From: an uncultured Verrucomicrobiota bacterium
GTDB taxonomy: Bacteria; Verrucomicrobiota; Verrucomicrobiia; Methylacidiphilales; Verrucolacustridaceae
Length of the DNA: 10,566 nucleotides
Direction: 5' to 3'
Assembly (NCBI GenBank): GCA_903905395.1
Contig: CAIVGD010000180.1
Coordinates: forward strand, 1-10,566
The notes below the pieces were generated by a model. The model saw only the letters and a program-made list of their open reading frames with translations. It searched no databases and had not been told where the DNA came from. A program made the translations under genes and the position numbers. Of this stretch, positions 6,974 through 10,566 are shown piece after piece. Position 1 is the first letter of the stretch; every line of letters starts with the position of its first letter.

Positions 6974-8533
6974 CTATTTCGAAACTTTAAACCAACCTGA
7001 CCACATATCGTTGCCAGGCCGCTGATCGGTCCCACGCGGGGCTTGGATCGATGCGTTGACCGACACTCCCCCGTCCTGCCGAGCCCGGATAACATCAAAC
7101 TGCACCGCCTCCGCCATCGACTGCCCCAGAGCCAGAGAACCCGGATAAAATTTACGACTCGAGCCTCCCACCATTATCTCAAAAGTCGGCGAGTTCACGA
7201 TCTCCGTCCCACGATTTTGCACCCCTACCGTGATGAGTCCCGCATTTCCGTTTATGGTCATCGTCACCCCGGCAATGGCCAGATCAATGATTCCACGCTG
7301 ATTTCTCTCCAGCACCCGTTGTAAATCCACCACCCCATGCCCAGTCTCATCGTCCACCCCTGCAACTCCCGTGTCGTCCGCATACTGTTGGATCAACTCG
7401 GCCGCCTGTTTCCCAGTCAGTCCGGGTTCCTTGGAAATCAAAGCCGCAATTGCCCCGCTCACCAGAGCCGTCGAAGCCGAAGTTCCGCTCACCTCCACCA
7501 ACTTCCCACCAGGCCAATCCGCTATCACCTGAAACCCGGGCGCCGCCACATCCACCGATTTTCCTCGGTTGGAGAAGTAGAGCTGTTGCCGATCTGCATC
7601 CACGGAAGCCACCCCCACCACCCCGTCGTAGGCCGCCGGATAACTCACCAGATTCACCCCATCATTCCCCGCCGCCGCCACCAAGGCCACATTCCTGGAA
7701 AGGGCATAAGCCACCGCATCCCCCACCACCGAACTGTCCCCGGCGGACCCCAAGCTCATGTTGATCACCTGCGCTCCTTGAGCGACTGCCTTCATTATCG
7801 CCTCCGCCAGGGCAAAGCTGTTTCCCTGTCCCTCCCCATCGAGTACTGAAAAATCGAGAATCTTTGCTCCTGGTGCCGCCCCCACCGCCGGACGGGAAGC
7901 CCCCGAAATCAGGGAAGCCATAGACGTGCCATGACCAACCTCCGCACCTTTTTGCGTATCCGTCTGGCTTAATCCCGTGTCCAACAGAGCCACCTTCACA
8001 TTTTTTCCCCAATCCTGCGAAACACCCTCAGCCCCCATCAGTTCCAATGCCTTCGCTCCCACCGTCCGGTAAACCGAATCCCCCATCGTCCGTATCTCCA
8101 GAGGCACCTCGGGAGTCTTCACGTAATAATTACTGCCCACCGTCATCTCGGAAGACGCAGACATCGATTTTAACCAATCCCCATCCTTCACCCGAACCGC
8201 CTGCAACGCGTCTATCTGCCCCAACACCACGCCTCTGGGAGCCGAAGCGAGGAACCTCCGATACGCCGCCGCATCCTTAAATCTAAGAATCTTCTCTCCC
8301 GGCACCTCCTTGCCGGAACCTGTTTCGATCGATCGATCGACTTTTCCATCGCTCTCCGCTCCCGCGGCACGATCTGAATCTTTTTTGAAAGAATCTCTTG
8401 TCACAGTGGCTTGTTGCGCCGCAGTCCCAGCCACCCGCTTTTGCCTTTTTTCCAATAGCACCGCGGGATCCAACATCAGCCAGGTTAAAACCAGCAAGGC
8501 CAACCCACCCAACACATACCATAATTTCCTCAT
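6974..8533 (-). CDS. Membrane-anchored subtilisin-like serine protease (S8) with C-terminal CARDB-like domain
   Basis: The 519-residue product starts with a single hydrophobic segment (about 4-22) that looks like an uncleaved signal anchor, then a polar linker (28-80), a prodomain-like part (81-150) and an S8 catalytic domain (about 155-408). The triad is complete: Asp185 in LLDTG, His201 in GHGTSMA and Ser352 in GTSAS, with the oxyanion Asn290 in AAAGND. Residues 415-519 (IDLAIAGV onward, VGVQNRGTEIVNS at 436-448) resemble a CARDB-type beta domain. It should act on the periplasmic or outer side; its substrate is unknown. AGGG lies 7 nt before the ATG. It is transcribed away from the tRNA gene and converges on the glycosyltransferase. 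A (TCGA)4 tract lies in the linker region. Confidence 0.92.
   Translation of the reverse strand: MRKLWYVLGGLALLVLTWLMLDPAVLLEKRQKRVAGTAAQQATVTRDSFKKDSDRAAGAESDGKVDRSIETGSGKEVPGEKILRFKDAAAYRRFLASAPRGVVLGQIDALQAVRVKDGDWLKSMSASSEMTVGSNYYVKTPEVPLEIRTMGDSVYRTVGAKALELMGAEGVSQDWGKNVKVALLDTGLSQTDTQKGAEVGHGTSMASLISGASRPAVGAAPGAKILDFSVLDGEGQGNSFALAEAIMKAVAQGAQVINMSLGSAGDSSVVGDAVAYALSRNVALVAAAGNDGVNLVSYPAAYDGVVGVASVDADRQQLYFSNRGKSVDVAAPGFQVIADWPGGKLVEVSGTSASTALVSGAIAALISKEPGLTGKQAAELIQQYADDTGVAGVDDETGHGVVDLQRVLERNQRGIIDLAIAGVTMTINGNAGLITVGVQNRGTEIVNSPTFEIMVGGSSRKFYPGSLALGQSMAEAVQFDVIRARQDGGVSVNASIQAPRGTDQRPGNDMWSGWFKVSK
8325..8340 (-). repeat. (TCGA)4 tetranucleotide tract inside the subtilase gene
   Basis: Four perfect TCGA copies encode part of VDRSIE, at residues 65-70 of the subtilase linker. 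A gain or loss of one copy would shift the frame before the catalytic domain. Such tracts can slip, but four copies is short and the tract may be chance. Confidence 0.7.
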
Positions 8534-8571
8534 CCGCTTACCCTAGCGCAGTTCGCATGAAGGAAAACCCC

Positions 8572-8601
8572 TTGTCACACCCCCGCCGGATAGACGATTA
8601 T
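8572..8601 (+). promoter_or_regulatory. Candidate sigma-70-type promoter for the tRNA-Leu gene
   Basis: TTGTCA at 8572-8577, an 18-nt spacer and GATTAT at 8596-8601 match the -35 and -10 consensus at 5 of 6 and 4 of 6 bases. Transcription would begin near 8608, a few bases before the tRNA at 8615. The pair lies in the 81-bp gap between the divergent subtilase and the tRNA. Confidence 0.45.
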
Positions 8602-8614
8602 CAGCAATTCCTTA

Positions 8615-8698
<84 letters not shown>

Positions 8699-8884
8699 GG
8701 TTGATCGTTGTTTTGTCTTTGACTCAAACGCCCGTGCGAATCGATCGTCATCGGATGAGTTTTTCCAATCCGTGGAATGGGTGGTTATTGCATCTCCCGT
8801 TCGTTTCTCGGTCCGACTTTCGCGCAATTGTCGGTCAAGAGTTTCTTCCCATCCCTGTTACTTCATGGAATCATCACTCTGCAA

Positions 8885-9475
8885 ATGAAAATTCCCATCG
8901 CAGGTCTTCTGGTTTTGGCCGCCCTTTGCCAAAGTGCCCGGCCCAACGAAGCCTCCTTTTTCGCCTCGATCAAGGAACTCAAACAACTCTGCCCAGTCCA
9001 TTTTCTTCCCGACGTTGTCATTGAAGTAACCCATGATGTCATCCGCCCCACCACTTTTGGGGAACCCAATCCCCCCGAAGGATTTGCCGGTCCGGATCCC
9101 GCGGGCCGCCATCCCACAGGAATCTATCTGCCCAGCGCGGACAAGGAGTGGGCGCCAGGCGATATTTCCAATGAGCAGTGGGTCTTTCACGAAATGTTTC
9201 ATCTCCATAACCGACGGCTCCATGATTACGACCCTTTCATCGCCAAAGCTTTTCCGGATGAAACCGATCCGCTTGTCCAATGGATGAAACGTTCTAAATA
9301 CCATCGCACTTTTGCGAAGGAAGAGGCCTTCATCAACCTGATCACGTTTGCAGATCCCGCCAGAACCAAGGCCCAGAAAGAGGCAGTCCGGGAATGGTAC
9401 GACTATGTCGGAGCCACGAATCGATCTCTTGATGACATCCGTAAAGCCATGAAAGTTGTGGAGCATCCATCCTAG
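8885..9475 (+). CDS. Secreted HExxH putative metalloprotease, unknown family
   Basis: The product is 196 residues from the ATG at 8885, which I chose because it opens with a signal peptide (MKIP, hydrophobic 5-14, cleavage probably after SA at 17-18). An upstream in-frame ATG at 8777 would add 36 residues ahead of this signal and is unlikely. Cys15 lacks a proper lipobox. The mature part contains FHEMFHLHNRR at 101-111, a zinc-binding HExxH (His102, Glu103, His106), and FAKEEAFINLI at 143-153, where Glu146 or Glu147 could be the third ligand, as in gluzincins. I do not recognise the family. It may be a small periplasmic peptidase or an inactive relative. It stands alone, with 186 bp between the tRNA and its start and no clear operon partner. 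Confidence 0.75.
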   Translation: MKIPIAGLLVLAALCQSARPNEASFFASIKELKQLCPVHFLPDVVIEVTHDVIRPTTFGEPNPPEGFAGPDPAGRHPTGIYLPSADKEWAPGDISNEQWVFHEMFHLHNRRLHDYDPFIAKAFPDETDPLVQWMKRSKYHRTFAKEEAFINLITFADPARTKAQKEAVREWYDYVGATNRSLDDIRKAMKVVEHPS

Positions 9476-9512
9476 AACGATGGTCAATTCTTAGATCCCC
9501 ACCTCCCTTTCA

Positions 9513-9540
9513 GCTCCCCACGCGCCCGCGTGGTCGGAGC
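9513..9540. terminator. Strong GC hairpin between convergent genes
   Basis: GCTCC CCACGCG and CGCGTGG-TC-GGAGC pair over 12 bp with a 2-nt bulge and a CC centre, lying 38 nt past the HExxH gene stop. Neither strand has a T-tract, so it is a candidate bidirectional or factor-assisted terminator, or a REP-like element, rather than a clear intrinsic one. Confidence 0.4.
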
Positions 9541-9594
9541 GAAGTAGGGTAAACTTCCAACCGCAAAATTCCCCATCTTCCATCTCCTATCTTC

Positions 9595-9655
9595 TCTCCG
9601 CGGCATCCGCCGCCTCCCCTCTGTCTTCAACTTTAACTTGAACTTCAACTGGGAA
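9595..9655. repeat. Intergenic word cluster shared with the 6713-6969 region
   Basis: CGGCATCCGC (9601-9610) occurs exactly inverted at 18-27. CCGCCTCCCCTCTGTC (9610-9625) matches 6713-6728 at 15 of 16 bases. The 27 nt at 9626-9652 (core AACTTCAACTGG) match 6926-6952 at 24 of 27. None of these stretches is coding. The order of the words differs between the gaps, so this is a mosaic rather than one fixed repeat. Confidence 0.6.
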
Positions 9656-9685
9656 AAAGGCCTTGGTCCCTGACCCCAAATAAAG

Positions 9686-10566
9686 TTATTTGCCACCGCC
9701 ATAGGCCCTGACCAAAAAAAACTCTCCCGCCCTACCAACAATCTCCCACTGCGTCGGATCAAACTCATCCCTAAACACATGTCGTAGGGTGATTCCCTCC
9801 ACCTTCTGCCCAGTCGCCAATCCCCTTCGCAGATCCTCCGGCTTTTCAAAAAGCCTCTCCTTTGCCGAACTCGACGGATCCACCACCACATCCGCATCCG
9901 CCCGGTTGATCCATGCCTCCCGATTCAGCGCAAAAAGAAAGCCTGCCGCCCTCGCCCGGTAAATAAAGATCCTCTCCGGCATATGTTTTTCCGCCAACCT
10001 CGCCAACGGCCGCACACTCGCTTGCCGCCCGAGTAAATCGTTGACCCTTTCCATCTGCAGGCACGCGCCGTGCCAAACGAACAAGCTCCCAACTCCCACC
10101 ACACCCACCCTCCAGCCTAATCCCGCTTTTCGCAATCCGCCCCACCATCCCCCAACTAAACCCAAACCCACCACCATCCCCATGATCAGATAAATGGACG
10201 ATGGAGTAGCCGCCGCCGCTTCCACCCAAAGATATCTCACCAACCAGAGACTAGGTCCGAACAAAAGCAGAACCGCCAAAGCAAAGAACCATCCCATCCT
10301 GATCCACTTTCCAGAAGATCCACCGCCCAGCCAGATCGCCAACGCCAAGGCCAAGGGCGCATAAATCGGTAGGATATAAGTCAGGAGTTTCGATCCGCTG
10401 CAACTCACCACGACAAACGGAATGACCACGGCCGCACCCAACGCCCATTGGGCCGGAGCTAGGGCTCCGCCCTTCATTTTTTCCCATGCCCTCACCACCA
10501 ACCCCGGAAGAAATCCGGTCCATGGAATCGTGCCCATCGCAAGAATCGGCAGGAAGAACCACCAAG
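9686..10566 (-). CDS. ArnT-like family 39 membrane glycosyltransferase, C-terminal part (5' end outside window)
   Basis: The frame is open to the right edge, so the N-terminus with the catalytic loop is missing. The visible 292 residues begin with WWFFLPIL before the internal Met at 10537 and continue as a hydrophobic run with IPW (ArnT-like lPW motif). Then comes SCSGSKLLTYILPIYAPLAL, the SxxKLxxYxLPxxP pattern of ArnT/PMT-type enzymes, followed by three or four more membrane segments and a ~115-residue soluble periplasmic domain (from RQASVRPLARLAEK to the end). Such enzymes transfer a sugar from a polyprenyl-phosphate carrier to lipid A or protein on the periplasmic side. The PAP2 and ArnC-like genes at 5126-6496 would be natural partners, but they are separated by three unrelated genes. 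Confidence 0.83.
   Translation of the reverse strand, partial: WWFFLPILAMGTIPWTGFLPGLVVRAWEKMKGGALAPAQWALGAAVVIPFVVVSCSGSKLLTYILPIYAPLALALAIWLGGGSSGKWIRMGWFFALAVLLLFGPSLWLVRYLWVEAAAATPSSIYLIMGMVVGLGLVGGWWGGLRKAGLGWRVGVVGVGSLFVWHGACLQMERVNDLLGRQASVRPLARLAEKHMPERIFIYRARAAGFLFALNREAWINRADADVVVDPSSSAKERLFEKPEDLRRGLATGQKVEGITLRHVFRDEFDPTQWEIVGRAGEFFLVRAYGGGK

Noticed and set aside
8299..8316. CCGGCA/TGCCGG hairpin as a terminator
   Set aside because: It lies inside the subtilase coding sequence and has no T-tract.
8777..8884. Earlier ATG for the HExxH gene
   Set aside because: It would bury the signal peptide 36 residues inside the protein; the ATG at 8885 gives a normal export signal.
8858..9487. 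209-residue minus-strand frame over the HExxH gene
   Set aside because: It has no signal peptide or motif; the plus frame has both, so this is the antisense shadow.
9686..10537. Complete 283-residue glycosyltransferase starting at the Met at 10537
   Set aside because: The frame stays open to the window edge and the preceding residues continue a membrane segment, so the gene is truncated by the window.

Overview
The window looks like part of a Gram-negative bacterial chromosome of moderately high GC, most likely Verrucomicrobiota or a close PVC relative. That placement is inference. It rests on a secreted LolA-like (PF17131-type) protein, a GlnE, an ArnT-type membrane glycosyltransferase, weak or absent Shine-Dalgarno signals, a tRNA gene without an encoded CCA, and intergenic DNA built from recurring short degenerate words. 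There is no CRISPR array, rRNA, insertion sequence, integrase or toxin-antitoxin pair. Most of the window is ordinary chromosome; the unusual parts are one damaged-looking rhomboid gene, one unassigned secreted HExxH protein, and the repeat-rich gaps.

Left part (1-5107, minus strand): a compact four-gene run read right to left: LolA-like exported protein (4352-5107), PHP-family phosphoesterase (3626-4339), rhomboid-family membrane protein (2931-3629) and glnE (273-2912). Spacings are 12 bp, a 4-bp GTGA overlap and 18 bp, so they are probably one transcript. The functions do not form an obvious pathway. The rhomboid appears to lack the whole TM5 segment, which puts its would-be catalytic Ser and His only 12 residues apart. 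Beyond glnE lies a repeat region with a 45-bp tandem duplication, and related sequence seems to encode the tail of GlnE.

Middle (5126-6496, plus strand): starting only 18 bp from the LolA-like gene and divergent from it are a PAP2-family membrane phosphatase and, 6 bp further on, a family 2 glycosyltransferase of the dolichol-phosphate-sugar / ArnC type. A convergent gap (6497-6973) holds a perfect 34-bp palindrome followed by T-rich sequence (a plausible terminator), other hairpins and degenerate word repeats.

Right part (6974-10566): a membrane-anchored subtilase (minus strand), a tRNA-Leu(CAA) gene (plus) with its own likely promoter, a small secreted protein with a gluzincin-like HExxH motif (plus), a convergent gap with a strong GC hairpin and copies of the same intergenic words, and the C-terminal part of an ArnT-like family 39 glycosyltransferase (minus) that runs off the right edge. 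The PAP2 phosphatase, the ArnC-like transferase and the ArnT-like transferase could together make and use a polyprenyl-phosphate sugar for envelope modification, although they are not one operon here.
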